Origin: Anaerolineaceae bacterium
Lineage (GTDB): Bacteria; Chloroflexota; Anaerolineae; Anaerolineales; Villigracilaceae
Direction: 5' to 3'
Length of the DNA: 20,184 nt
Assembly: GCA_009885445.1 (NCBI GenBank)
Contig: VFKQ01000328.1
Span: forward strand, 1 to 20,184
Within the stretch, counting starts at the first letter, position 1; every line of letters begins with the position of its first letter. Made by a program: the position numbers and the translations under genes. Shown here piece by piece: positions 7,604-14,634 of the stretch. Under the pieces are notes generated by a model that searched no databases, had not been told where the DNA came from, and saw nothing but the letters and a program-made list of their open reading frames with translations.

Positions 7604-8089
7604 TTACGGCGGCGGCACAACTGTCAGAAAATTGGCGGCGGCCCAACCAGCGCGGGATTCGTCGTAAGGCGCGACGATGTACCACCAGGTGTAACCGTCT
7701 GCAGTCACTGGCCCATCTTTCACCAAAAACACTTCTGCGTCTTCGCCGAGGAAGAGTGGGTCACCGGTGATGCTGGGCAGGGCGCGCAGACGTAATCCGT
7801 CGCCGAGGGTGCCGCTGATTTGCACGTACGCGCCGATGGCGATGACTCCCGCTGGGAGCGTGGGGGTGCCGACCAATAATGGGTCGGGCGTGGTGCTGGG
7901 GAGGAGCAGTGGCGTAGATGTTGGGGCGGGGATCAGAGTCAATTCGGCGGGGGCGAACCCGCCCTGGGCGGGTTGCGAGGCGGGGCTGAATCCGATCAGG
8001 GCGAAGGTGATCACCGTCAACAGGCAGGCGAGTGAACATCCGCCAATTAATATTGTGGGGGTGAGTAGTTGACGAAGTGTGCGATTCAT
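7604..8089 (-). CDS. Membrane-anchored SH3-domain protein
   Basis: The protein has 161 residues. One hydrophobic segment at about residues 12-36 (TILIGGCSLACLLTVITFALIGF) anchors it, with the rest outside. A Pro/Thr/Ser linker (about 37-80) leads to one bacterial SH3-like domain (about 85-158: YVQISGTLGDGLRLRALPS..GDPLFLGEDAEVFLV...WWYIV...RAGWAAANFLTVV). The start codon overlaps the stop of the upstream lipid kinase gene (ATGA), so the two are probably translationally coupled. A TATAAT 8 bases upstream of the ATG, inside the kinase gene's last codons, suggests an extra leaderless promoter. Binding of wall or protein ligands is likely for such domains; the partner is unknown. Confidence 0.8.
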   Translation of the reverse strand: MNRTLRQLLTPTILIGGCSLACLLTVITFALIGFSPASQPAQGGFAPAELTLIPAPTSTPLLLPSTTPDPLLVGTPTLPAGVIAIGAYVQISGTLGDGLRLRALPSITGDPLFLGEDAEVFLVKDGPVTADGYTWWYIVAPYDESRAGWAAANFLTVVPPP

Positions 8090-9048
8090 GTCGGTTGATT
8101 ATATCCGTCGGGCATGTGGGCCAGCAGGTGCAATGCGGGTTTGGGGACGAGCAATTTTAGCGCGCGAGGCTGGATGCTGATTTCGACGCGCTGTGTTGCC
8201 GGGCGCGGCTCGCCATCGGTTTGGACGAGGAAGGGCGTGGCGGCTTCGACGCGCAATGTGCGAAATGAAATGCGGCGCACGTTTTCTGAGATGAGGTGAT
8301 TGCCGCGCCATAGGTCGTAGGCGTGACGGAGCGCGTCGCTGAGAGTCTTGCCTGAGAAAAGCCAGATGTCGAATTGGCCGTCGTCCATGTGTGCGTCGGT
8401 TGAGAGGATGGCGAGGCCGCCCATGTAGCGGCGGATGTTGTTTGCAACGGCGATCATGTAATGGCCTTCCACTTCAAGTTCGTCGGCCCATAGTTTTAGG
8501 GTGACGCCGTTCCACTGACTCGCGTTCCAAATTGTGTTGGCGAAATATTCGGGGAAGGCGAAAAATTTATCGATGCGCAGACGCGGTTCGGTGGTGTGGA
8601 CGGTGAGCGCGTCGAGGCCCATGCCAGCCCACAGCAAAAAAGGCTGGCCGTTGCAGATGCCCACGTCGACGGCGCAGGCGGGCGCGTCAGCGAGGGCGCG
8701 TGCGTTGTGCAAATGCGCGCGTGGACGAGTCCACGTGAACAGGCGTAGACCGAGTTCGAGGGCCAGCACGTTGGCGGTGCCGCTGGGTAAAACGCCGAGG
8801 GCGGTTTGGGTGCCGAGCAACCCGCTAACAGCGAGTCCGACCGTGCCGTCGCCGCCGCTGGCGAAGACGGCGTCATATTTTTCGTCCGCCGCTTTGCGCG
8901 CGGACTCTGTGACGTGCGCGGCGCTGGTGGTGGCGAGCACGTCCGTTTTCCAATTTGAGTGTGCCAGCGCGCGCGTGATTTGACCGATGAACGGGCGCAC
9001 GGGAAATCGTCCGGCGGTGGGGTTGTAGAGGAAGAGGGCGCGGCGCAT
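8086..9048 (-). CDS. Diacylglycerol/sphingosine kinase-family lipid kinase (DagK/YegS-like)
   Basis: This 320-residue protein belongs to the soluble lipid kinases that phosphorylate diacylglycerol or related lipids at the membrane face, using ATP. The N-terminal nucleotide-binding half shows NPTAG at 10-14, the hallmark GGDGT at 65-69 and PSGTANVLA at 88-96. The C-terminal beta-sandwich half contains VDVG, an 'MDDGQFDIWLF' segment and the final QTDGE motif. I chose the ATG at 9048 because TATAAT lies 6 bases upstream; the ATG at 9063 is upstream of, and would be removed by, that promoter. It forms a two-gene unit with the SH3 membrane protein (4-base ATGA overlap) and is divergent from the Ser/Thr kinase gene. 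Substrate identity (diacylglycerol or another lipid) cannot be read from sequence. Confidence 0.9.
   Translation of the reverse strand: MRRALFLYNPTAGRFPVRPFIGQITRALAHSNWKTDVLATTSAAHVTESARKAADEKYDAVFASGGDGTVGLAVSGLLGTQTALGVLPSGTANVLALELGLRLFTWTRPRAHLHNARALADAPACAVDVGICNGQPFLLWAGMGLDALTVHTTEPRLRIDKFFAFPEYFANTIWNASQWNGVTLKLWADELEVEGHYMIAVANNIRRYMGGLAILSTDAHMDDGQFDIWLFSGKTLSDALRHAYDLWRGNHLISENVRRISFRTLRVEAATPFLVQTDGEPRPATQRVEISIQPRALKLLVPKPALHLLAHMPDGYNQPT
8098..8103 (-). promoter_or_regulatory. Consensus -10 box upstream of the SH3 membrane protein
   Basis: On the minus strand TATAAT lies 8 bases before the ATG at 8089, within the end of the lipid kinase gene. It would give a leaderless transcript of the second gene alone. 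The motif inside coding sequence could be chance, but it matches the spacing seen at four other starts. Confidence 0.45.
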
Positions 9049-9054
9049 AAAGTG

Positions 9055-9060
9055 ATTATA
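9055..9060 (-). promoter_or_regulatory. Consensus -10 box of the lipid kinase gene, leaderless-type
   Basis: TATAAT on the minus strand is 6 bases upstream of the ATG at 9048. No Shine-Dalgarno sequence is present. Transcription should start at or next to the start codon. Confidence 0.6.
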
Positions 9061-9063
9061 CAT

Positions 9064-9254
9064 GCTGGGTTGGGAGCGAAAAAATTTTTACCACGAACGG
9101 GCGACTCAAGTCGCCGCTACAATTGCGAAGCCGACACTTCGATGAACTCAGTGCATCGCCTTCGTCGGCTGGGTTGAGTCCGCGAAGGCGGACTTCGCCA
9201 TCGTTGGCGCGATTTGTGCGAAGCCCCCTTTAGGGCAATCGCCAAAGCCGATGT
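9064..9254. repeat. Divergent intergenic region with several small palindromes
   Basis: This region lies between two divergent genes. It contains GGCGACT-ca-AGTCGCC (9101-9116), GTCCGC-gaag-GCGGAC (9178-9193), and the complementary words GCCGAC (9130-9135) and GTCGGC (9164-9169) bracketing about 30 bases. The GGCGACTCAAGTCGCC element looks like a dispersed repeat. No gene is apparent. Confidence 0.5.
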
Positions 9255-9260
9255 TATAAT
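9255..9260 (+). promoter_or_regulatory. Consensus -10 box of the Ser/Thr kinase gene, leaderless-type
   Basis: TATAAT is 7 bases upstream of the ATG at 9268. There is no Shine-Dalgarno sequence before that ATG and no convincing -35 box. The same spacing is seen at the NHL and NfeD genes. Confidence 0.6.
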
Positions 9261-9267
9261 TTCCTCC

Positions 9268-10341
9268 ATGCAAGCAGGCACACTCCTCAACCAACGTTAT
9301 CAACTGCTTGAACCCCTCGGCATTGGCGGCATGGCCGAAGTGTTTCGCGCGCGTGACCTGATGCTCGAACGCACTGTGGCCATAAAAGTTTTGCGCGCCG
9401 AATCGTCCAGCGACAAAGAATTTCAAGAACGTTTTCGCCAAGAGGCGCGCGCCGCCGCGAATCTTTCGCATCCCAACATTGTCACCGTGCATGATTTCGG
9501 TTTGGCCGAGGGCCAGCTCTTCATCGTCATGGAGCAAATTCCAGGCACCGACCTGAAATCTTTATTGCGCAAACGCGGACGCTTCACGGTAAACGAAGCC
9601 GTCCCGCTCCTCGTGCAGGCTTGCGCTGGAATCGGCTACGCCCACCGCGCTGGCCTCGTCCACTGCGACGTGAAGCCGCACAACATGCTCGTCACGCCCG
9701 ACTTGCGCCTCAAGGTCACCGACTTCGGCATCGCGCGCGCCCTCTCCAGCATTCGCCCGGGCCACCGTGACGAAGTCGTCTGGGGTTCGCCGCAATATTT
9801 TTCGCCCGAGCAGGCCCAGGGTCACGGCCCCTCGCCCGCCTCCGACGTTTACTCCCTCGGCATCGTGCTCTACGAAATACTCACCGGCACATTGCCTTTT
9901 CACGCCACCAAGCCCGAAGAACTGGCGCGTATGCACGTCCACGCCAAGCCGCACTCGCTCGGCGAATACCTGCCCGACGTGCCGCCCATGCTCGAACAAA
10001 TTGTCGCCAAAGTTTTGTCGAAGGAACCCTCCGCCCGTTATCGCACCGCCGACCAACTCGGTCGTGTGCTGATGCGTTTTGGAACTCAACTCACACCCCA
10101 ACCCGCGCAATTGGATTCCGCTCCCGCAACCGCGCGCTCCTCAACCAACGCTCCGCCCGCCTCAGCCTCCCAGCCGCGCCCGTCCACGCCACGCCCCGCG
10201 CCCCAAGCGGGTCCGGCCTTCGAACTGCCGAATCTCAACTTGAATATTGACTGGCTCTCGGTCTTGCTCGCCCTCGTCGCGTTGATCGTTGTGGGGGGAT
10301 TGATTCCATTCTGGCTGGTGGTCATCAACGCGTATCGCTAA
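9268..10341 (+). CDS. PknB-like membrane Ser/Thr protein kinase (non-RD)
   Basis: This 357-residue protein is a Hanks-type kinase. The kinase domain covers about residues 10-270: glycine loop GIGGMAEV (18-25), ATP-anchoring Lys40, its partner Glu59, catalytic loop HCDVKPHN (132-139; Asp134, Lys136, Asn139), DFG (152-154), and SPE (179-181) in place of APE. A Pro/Ala/Ser-rich juxtamembrane linker (about 275-318) leads to one transmembrane helix at about 329-352 and a short tail, so the kinase is cytoplasmic and there is no PASTA or other sensor domain outside. The catalytic loop has Cys133 where RD kinases carry Arg, making it a non-RD kinase. The ATG at 9268 follows TATAAT by 7 bases; an in-frame TTG at 9214 would lie upstream of that promoter. 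Substrates are unknown; the neighbouring lipid kinase and SH3 protein hint at envelope signalling. Confidence 0.93.
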   Translation: MQAGTLLNQRYQLLEPLGIGGMAEVFRARDLMLERTVAIKVLRAESSSDKEFQERFRQEARAAANLSHPNIVTVHDFGLAEGQLFIVMEQIPGTDLKSLLRKRGRFTVNEAVPLLVQACAGIGYAHRAGLVHCDVKPHNMLVTPDLRLKVTDFGIARALSSIRPGHRDEVVWGSPQYFSPEQAQGHGPSPASDVYSLGIVLYEILTGTLPFHATKPEELARMHVHAKPHSLGEYLPDVPPMLEQIVAKVLSKEPSARYRTADQLGRVLMRFGTQLTPQPAQLDSAPATARSSTNAPPASASQPRPSTPRPAPQAGPAFELPNLNLNIDWLSVLLALVALIVVGGLIPFWLVVINAYR

Positions 10342-10411
10342 TGGCAACGCGATGATTCCAGGTCTCGATACGACGGCTTTGGATTATTGTTTAAGAGAGT
10401 GTTTGAAAACC

Positions 10412-10516
10412 CTTGCCACGAAGACACCACGGCACGATGACACGAAGTTTTATACTCTTGGTGCCTTCCCTGGCACCGCCCGCCAGGGCTGGTGTGAGAC
10501 TTGGCGACTTGGTGGT
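10412..10516. repeat. Imperfect inverted repeat with CCACGAAG/CTTGGTGG ends
   Basis: The left part is a run of CACGAAG-like words (CCACGAAGACACCACGGCACG) and the right part ends CTTGGCGACTTGGTGG, so the element folds imperfectly on itself. It contains a perfect inner hairpin, CCCTGGC (10468-10474) with GCCAGGG (10482-10488). It fills most of the 256-base gap between the kinase gene and rpe; nothing else convincing is in that gap. It resembles the element at 7498-7593. Confidence 0.5.
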
Positions 10517-10597
10517 TAAAAATAAATAGTTTCCAGAAACTTTCTAAGATCCGTTTTAGAATACGCCGTCTACTCGACCACCTTTCCCCAAAAATAT

Positions 10598-11275
10598 ATG
10601 GCTCATAACTTCATCCTCGCTCCCTCCATCATCGCCGCAGATTTCACCCATCTCGCTGACGAACTCGCCGCCTGCGAATCTGCCAGCGCGGACTGGCTCC
10701 ACGTGGACGTGATGGACGGTCACTTCGTGCCGAACATTACGATGGGGCCATTCATCGTCGAAGCCTGTCAGCGCGCCAGCAAACTTCCGCTGGACGTGCA
10801 TCTGATGATCGAAAATCCCGAGCGCTACATCGAAGCCTTTGCAAAAGCCGGCGCGGCGCACATCATCGTCCATGCTGAGACCTGTCCCAACTTGCTTGAG
10901 ATAATTAATCAAATCAAATCATTGGGGTGTAAAGCCGGAGTCGCGCTCAATCCGGTCGCGCCCGCGTCGCTGGTGGAAGACGTTTTGCCCTACGTGGATT
11001 CAGTGCTGGTGATGACCGTCCACGCCGGGTTTGGCGGGCAGGCCTTCATGCCCGAGATGTTGCCCAAGATCGCCATGCTCCGTCGCAGGCTCGACGAATT
11101 GCACTGCGCCGCCGCGCTCGAAGTGGACGGGGGAATCGGCGAACCCACCCTCAGGTCCGCGTATGAGGCGGGGGCGCGGGCTTTCGTGGCGGGCACAGCC
11201 GTCTTCCGTCATCCGCACGGCATCGCGGCGGGGATCAAGAGTCTGCGCGAGTCGATTGCGCTAGACGCTTCGTGA
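10598..11275 (+). CDS. rpe: Ribulose-phosphate 3-epimerase
   Basis: This 225-residue TIM-barrel enzyme interconverts D-ribulose 5-phosphate and D-xylulose 5-phosphate in the pentose phosphate pathway. Key motifs are intact: LAPSI with Ser10, the metal and catalytic pair His35/Asp37 in HVDVMDGHFVPN, His68 in DVHLM, the NPVAP loop (119-123), the mobile loop VHAGFGGQAF (141-150), and catalytic Asp177 in VDGGI. Length equals the family norm. The ATG at 10598 opens the conserved IL.PSI start but has no Shine-Dalgarno sequence. A TAGAAT at 10557-10562 could be a -10 box giving a leader of about 29 bases. It follows a repeat-filled gap and ends 22 bases before an operator-like palindrome, so it is probably transcribed alone. 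Confidence 0.96.
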   Translation: MAHNFILAPSIIAADFTHLADELAACESASADWLHVDVMDGHFVPNITMGPFIVEACQRASKLPLDVHLMIENPERYIEAFAKAGAAHIIVHAETCPNLLEIINQIKSLGCKAGVALNPVAPASLVEDVLPYVDSVLVMTVHAGFGGQAFMPEMLPKIAMLRRRLDELHCAAALEVDGGIGEPTLRSAYEAGARAFVAGTAVFRHPHGIAAGIKSLRESIALDAS

Positions 11276-11296
11276 TTTCTTTTGCGTAGCACCCTT

Positions 11297-11314
11297 TATA
11301 CCGTGCACGGTATA
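11297..11314. promoter_or_regulatory. Perfect 18-bp palindrome, probable repressor operator
   Basis: TATACCGTGCACGGTATA is a perfect palindrome located 51 bases before the hydrolase start and just after rpe. Its right end overlaps TATAGT (11311-11316), a plausible -10 box, so a dimeric repressor bound here would block the promoter. The pattern recalls TetR-family operators such as ACCG..CGGT. No regulator gene is adjacent. Confidence 0.6.
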
Positions 11315-11364
11315 GTTACTCGTTTTCTCATAAATAGCAAGACGCCAATTGAAAAGCCAGTTGA

Positions 11365-12165
11365 ATGGGTGTAAAAAACTCCATGCCCATCGAAACCATC
11401 TCGCGCCTTCCCACAGCTCAAACCCACAACACACCCCTGCTCTTCGTCCACGGCATGTGGCACGGAGCCTGGTGCTGGGACGAATACTTTTTGCAATTCT
11501 TCGCCGCGCATGGTTATCGCGCTGTGGCCCTTAGCCTGCGCGGACATGCGGGGAGCGCGGGCAAGATTCGCGGCAGTTCGATTGCGGATTATGTTGCGGA
11601 CGTGGAGCAGGTTGCGAGTCAATTTGAGACGCCGCCCGTCGTCATTGGCCACTCGATGGGCGGATTCGTCATGCAGAAATATCTCGAAACATATTCTGCG
11701 CCGGCAGGTGTGCTCCTCGCCTCGAATCCGCATTTCGGTTTGTGGCCCGCGATGGGGCGCGTGTTCATGCGCAACCCATTGCTCGTGATCGAGTCAGTGT
11801 TGACCATGCGCTTGTGGCCTGTGGTGCGCAATCCGCGTGATGCGCGTTGGGCGCTGTTTTCGGCAGACATGCCCGAAGCAGAATTGTTGAAGCATCACGC
11901 GCGCATGAACGGCGAATCGTTCCGCGCCTTTCTCGATTTGCTCGGGCTGAACCTTGTCCGCGTGAAGCGCATCAAAGCGCCGATGTTGGTGCTCGGCGCG
12001 GACGCAGACACCGTCATCCCACCCAGCGACGTGCATGCCACGGCCAAAGCTTACGGCACATGCGCCGAGCTCTTCCCGTCGATGGCGCACGATATGATGC
12101 TTGAATCTGGCTGGAGGTCTGTGGCCGAACGGATTTTGAGCTGGCTGAGTGAGCGGGGGATTTGA
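11365..12165 (+). CDS. Alpha/beta hydrolase
   Basis: This 266-residue cytoplasmic protein has the alpha/beta hydrolase fold. The oxyanion segment is FVHGMWHGAWCW (27-38), the nucleophile elbow is GHSMGG with Ser97, the acid is Asp213 or Asp215 in LGADADTVIPP, and the catalytic histidine is His242 in MAHDMML. The HGxWHGxWCW start resembles plant-type esterases and bacterial lysophospholipase-like members, but the substrate cannot be assigned. The start is uncertain: ATG at 11365 or at 11383, neither with a Shine-Dalgarno sequence. The 18-bp palindrome upstream suggests dedicated control, perhaps by its substrate or product. Confidence 0.88.
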   Translation: MGVKNSMPIETISRLPTAQTHNTPLLFVHGMWHGAWCWDEYFLQFFAAHGYRAVALSLRGHAGSAGKIRGSSIADYVADVEQVASQFETPPVVIGHSMGGFVMQKYLETYSAPAGVLLASNPHFGLWPAMGRVFMRNPLLVIESVLTMRLWPVVRNPRDARWALFSADMPEAELLKHHARMNGESFRAFLDLLGLNLVRVKRIKAPMLVLGADADTVIPPSDVHATAKAYGTCAELFPSMAHDMMLESGWRSVAERILSWLSERGI

Positions 12166-12174
12166 GTCTGTGGC

Positions 12175-12256
12175 GCGTCGCACCTTGTTAGTGAGGGAAT
12201 CTGTCCGTGTAGATTCGGCTTATTAATGAGACTCGCCTCTCCGTCTGGTGCGACGC
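12175..12256. repeat. Inverted repeat enclosing the hydrolase-nfeD gap
   Basis: GCGTCGCACC (12175-12184) and its complement GGTGCGACGC (12247-12256) bracket 62 bases. They start 9 bases after the hydrolase stop and end 27 bases before the nfeD -10 box. It may be a folded 3' end or a small dispersed repeat. Confidence 0.45.
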
Positions 12257-12283
12257 ACAAAGCGCATAGAGGATGACGAGAGG

Positions 12284-12289
12284 TATAAT
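12284..12289 (+). promoter_or_regulatory. Consensus -10 box of the NfeD gene, leaderless-type
   Basis: TATAAT is 7 bases upstream of the ATG at 12297, with no Shine-Dalgarno sequence between. No good -35 box is seen. Confidence 0.6.
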
Positions 12290-12296
12290 CCCCGCC

Positions 12297-13604
12297 ATGA
12301 AATATTTACGCATTACTTTAATTATGCTTGGCCTGCTGGCCGCCGCCTTTCAACCTGCCCGTGCGCAAAGTGACGCCCCGTTGGTGATTGTCATGCATGC
12401 CGATGGTGTTATTTTTCCGGCCATGCAGGAATATATTGAACGCGGCATCAAGGTGGCAGGCCAGCGTAATGCAGACTTGTTGATCATTGAACTTAATACA
12501 CCCGGCGGAAGCATTGACACTATGAATCAGATCGTCTCTGCGATTCGTGCCAGTGAAGTGCCGGTGGTGGTGCATGTGACGCCGCGCGGCGCGTGGGCGG
12601 CGAGCGCGGGCGCGTTGATCACCATGTCGGCGCATGCTTCGGCCATGTCGCTCGAAACAGTCATCGGCGCGGCCAGCCCCGTGACCAGCGACGGCGGGGA
12701 CCTCGACGAGACGCTCAAAGCCAAAGAGATGGAAGTGCTGACGGCCAAAGTGCGCACGCTGACGGCGGGCCGCAGTGCCGAGGCGCAGAAACTAGCTGAG
12801 GCCATGGTGCTCGAAGCGCTAGCCGTCACCGCCCAAGAGGCGCTGGACGCGGGGCTGATTGATTTCATTGCCGCCGACATAGACGAACTGCTCAAAAACC
12901 TGGACGGCTTCAGCGTGCAAATGCCCGATGGCGCGCGCGTGCTTGAAACATCTAATGCGCGCATAGAAGATTTAGACATGAGCTTCGTGGAGCAACTCTT
13001 GTTCACGCTCACCGATCCGAATATTGTTTTTCTGCTGTTGGCCATTGGCGCGCAGAGTCTCTTTATTGAGCTGGGTAGCCCGGGCGGCTGGGTGGCGGGA
13101 TTCCTCGGTGTGATCTGCCTCTCGCTAGCCGCGTATGGGCTGGGCATTTTGCCGGTGAACTGGTTCGGCATTATTTTGCTGATCACGGCATTTGTGTTGT
13201 TTATCATTGATGTGTACGCGCCCACGCATGGCGCGTTGACCGCCGCAGGAATTGTTTCATTTGTTGTCGGTGCGTTGGTTTTGTTTAATTCGCCAGGGAC
13301 GCCCGAATTCCAGCGCGTCTCGATTCCGCTGGTGGTGGGCACGGGCGTTCTGATGGCCTTTGCATTCTCAATCATCATTGGCTTTGCGATTCGCGCCTTG
13401 CGTGTGCCGATCAGCGTGGGCGTAGAATCATTTGTCGGGAAGCTTGGGCAGGCCCGGGCGTGGTCTCAGGCGGAGGGGCAGGTCCAATTGGGCGCAGAGT
13501 TGTGGAGCGCGGAATCTGTCGCCGAGTCGGAATCAATCCATCAAGGCGATGAAGTGGAAGTTGTGGAAGTGAAGGGCTTGCGTTTGCGAGTCAAGAAGAA
13601 ATAA
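12297..13604 (+). CDS. Full-length NfeD family membrane serine protease
   Basis: This 435-residue protein matches the long NfeD (NfeD1b) class. A signal peptide (about 1-24, ending ARAQ) is followed by a ClpP/SppA-like protease domain: LNTPGGSIDT (66-75), then the nucleophile Ser103 in WAASAGALI, with a general-base lysine probably at 141 or 143 (spacing like the characterised archaeal NfeD). Four or five transmembrane helices follow at about 241-258, 264-283, 288-305, 313-331 and 345-366. The end is an OB-fold soluble NfeD domain (about 372-433). Archaeal members cleave stomatin and act in membrane quality control. No stomatin/slipin or flotillin gene is adjacent, unlike the common pairing. 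The ATG at 12297 gives an intact signal peptide and follows TATAAT by 7 bases. Confidence 0.92.
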   Translation: MKYLRITLIMLGLLAAAFQPARAQSDAPLVIVMHADGVIFPAMQEYIERGIKVAGQRNADLLIIELNTPGGSIDTMNQIVSAIRASEVPVVVHVTPRGAWAASAGALITMSAHASAMSLETVIGAASPVTSDGGDLDETLKAKEMEVLTAKVRTLTAGRSAEAQKLAEAMVLEALAVTAQEALDAGLIDFIAADIDELLKNLDGFSVQMPDGARVLETSNARIEDLDMSFVEQLLFTLTDPNIVFLLLAIGAQSLFIELGSPGGWVAGFLGVICLSLAAYGLGILPVNWFGIILLITAFVLFIIDVYAPTHGALTAAGIVSFVVGALVLFNSPGTPEFQRVSIPLVVGTGVLMAFAFSIIIGFAIRALRVPISVGVESFVGKLGQARAWSQAEGQVQLGAELWSAESVAESESIHQGDEVEVVEVKGLRLRVKKK

Positions 13605-13609
13605 TTTGT

Positions 13610-13640
13610 TGTAGGGGCGCAGCATTGCTGCACCCCTACA
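13610..13640. repeat. Palindromic repeat between the NfeD gene and lipA
   Basis: TGTAGGGGCGCAGCA (13610-13624) is complementary to TGCTGCACCCCTACA (13626-13640) with one mismatch and a single-base loop. It looks like the GTAGGGGCG class of dispersed intergenic palindromes. It lies just before the lipA ribosome binding site and could affect transcription or message stability. Confidence 0.6.
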
Positions 13641-13657
13641 TGTCAACGAAGGAATTT

Positions 13658-14611
13658 ATGTCCGTCACACCTACGAGAGACCGAATCATCCCCGAGACAG
13701 ACCTGCGCCCGATGCGCCGCCCCGACTGGATCAAGGTGCGCGCGCCGGCGGGCGAGACTTATGAGCGCGTGTTGAATCTGATGCGTTCGAAATCTTTGCA
13801 CACGGTTTGCGAAGAAGCCATGTGCCCGAATTTGGGCGAGTGTTGGGGCAGTGGCACGGCGACATTTTTGATGTTGGGTGACGTGTGCACGCGCACCTGC
13901 GCATTTTGCGACATCAAACACGGACGGCCCACGTTGATGGACTGGGGCGAAGCCGAGCGCGTGGCACAAGCCGTGAAATCAATGGACTTAAAGCACGCGG
14001 TGATCACGTCGGTGAATCGTGATGAGAGACGGGATGGTGGCGCGCCGATTTTTGCGATGGTGATTCGGAGAATTAGAGAATTATTGCATGGCTGTTCGGT
14101 TGAAGTTTTGATTCCGGATTTCAAGGGTTCGGTGGAGGCGCTGAAAATTGTGATGGACGCGCGGCCCGAGATTTTGAATCACAACGTGGAGACGGTTCCG
14201 CGTTTGTTTAAGCAAGTCCAGCCGCAGGATAATTACGATTGGGCGGCGGCGACTCTTTCGAACGCGAAGCGACTCGACCCCGAAGTGCTGACCAAGAGCG
14301 GCATCATGCTCGGCCTCGGCGAGACGCTGGACGAGGTCAAGTCTGTGATGCGCGACCAGCGCTCTTGGGGCGTGGATATTTTGACCATCGGTCAGTATCT
14401 GCAACCGAGCAAGAAGCACATGCCGATTGACCGTTATTACACGATGGAAGAATTCGCCGAACTGCGCGAGTATGGCAAAGGCATCGGCTTTCAGTGGGTG
14501 GAGTCGAATCCGTTGGTGAGGTCTTCATATCACGCCGCAGACCAGGTCCGCGCGTTGAGTGTGGTGCATCGGAAACTTTATGGAGAACAGAGAGTAGAGA
14601 GTAGCGAGTAG
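13658..14611 (+). CDS. lipA: Lipoyl synthase
   Basis: This 317-residue radical SAM enzyme inserts two sulfurs into protein-bound octanoyl groups to make the lipoyl cofactor of 2-oxoacid dehydrogenases and the glycine cleavage system. The auxiliary [4Fe-4S] cluster cysteines are Cys51, Cys56 and Cys62 (CEEAMCPNLGEC). The radical SAM cluster uses Cys77, Cys81 and Cys84 (CTRTCAFC), and the RSSYH motif at 288-292 supplies the serine ligand of the auxiliary cluster. AAGGA at 13649-13653 supports the ATG at 13658; an ATG at 13640 overlaps a palindrome and is less likely. The last codons (QVRALSVVHRKLYGE) are duplicated 943 bases downstream, beyond dinD. The C-terminal end and flank may therefore have been replaced or re-formed by an insertion. 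No lipB lies nearby. Confidence 0.97.
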   Translation: MSVTPTRDRIIPETDLRPMRRPDWIKVRAPAGETYERVLNLMRSKSLHTVCEEAMCPNLGECWGSGTATFLMLGDVCTRTCAFCDIKHGRPTLMDWGEAERVAQAVKSMDLKHAVITSVNRDERRDGGAPIFAMVIRRIRELLHGCSVEVLIPDFKGSVEALKIVMDARPEILNHNVETVPRLFKQVQPQDNYDWAAATLSNAKRLDPEVLTKSGIMLGLGETLDEVKSVMRDQRSWGVDILTIGQYLQPSKKHMPIDRYYTMEEFAELREYGKGIGFQWVESNPLVRSSYHAADQVRALSVVHRKLYGEQRVESSE

Positions 14612-14629
14612 AGAGTAGAAAATTGGAGG
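14543..14629 (+). repeat. Direct repeat, left copy: lipA 3' end and flank
   Basis: This stretch holds the last codons of lipA and the purine-rich (GAGAGTAG)n-like flank ending ATTGGA. Its first 29 bases are identical to 15486-15514, and the similarity continues through the flank. It forms the left border of the dinD cassette. Confidence 0.8.
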
Positions 14630-14634
14630 CTGGA

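Noticed and set aside
7391..7795. Plus-strand open frame of 134 residues
   Set aside because: It overlaps two well-supported minus-strand genes and the inverted repeat between them; composition is that of a shadow frame.
9049..9063. ATG at 9063 as start of the lipid kinase
   Set aside because: The TATAAT box at 9055-9060 lies inside that extension, and the family N-terminus begins with the RRALFLYNPTAG stretch at 9048.
14582..14625. Short GAGAGTAG-like repeats as a CRISPR or minisatellite array
   Set aside because: Units are only about 8 bases, imperfect and without spacers. They are part of the duplicated lipA flank.
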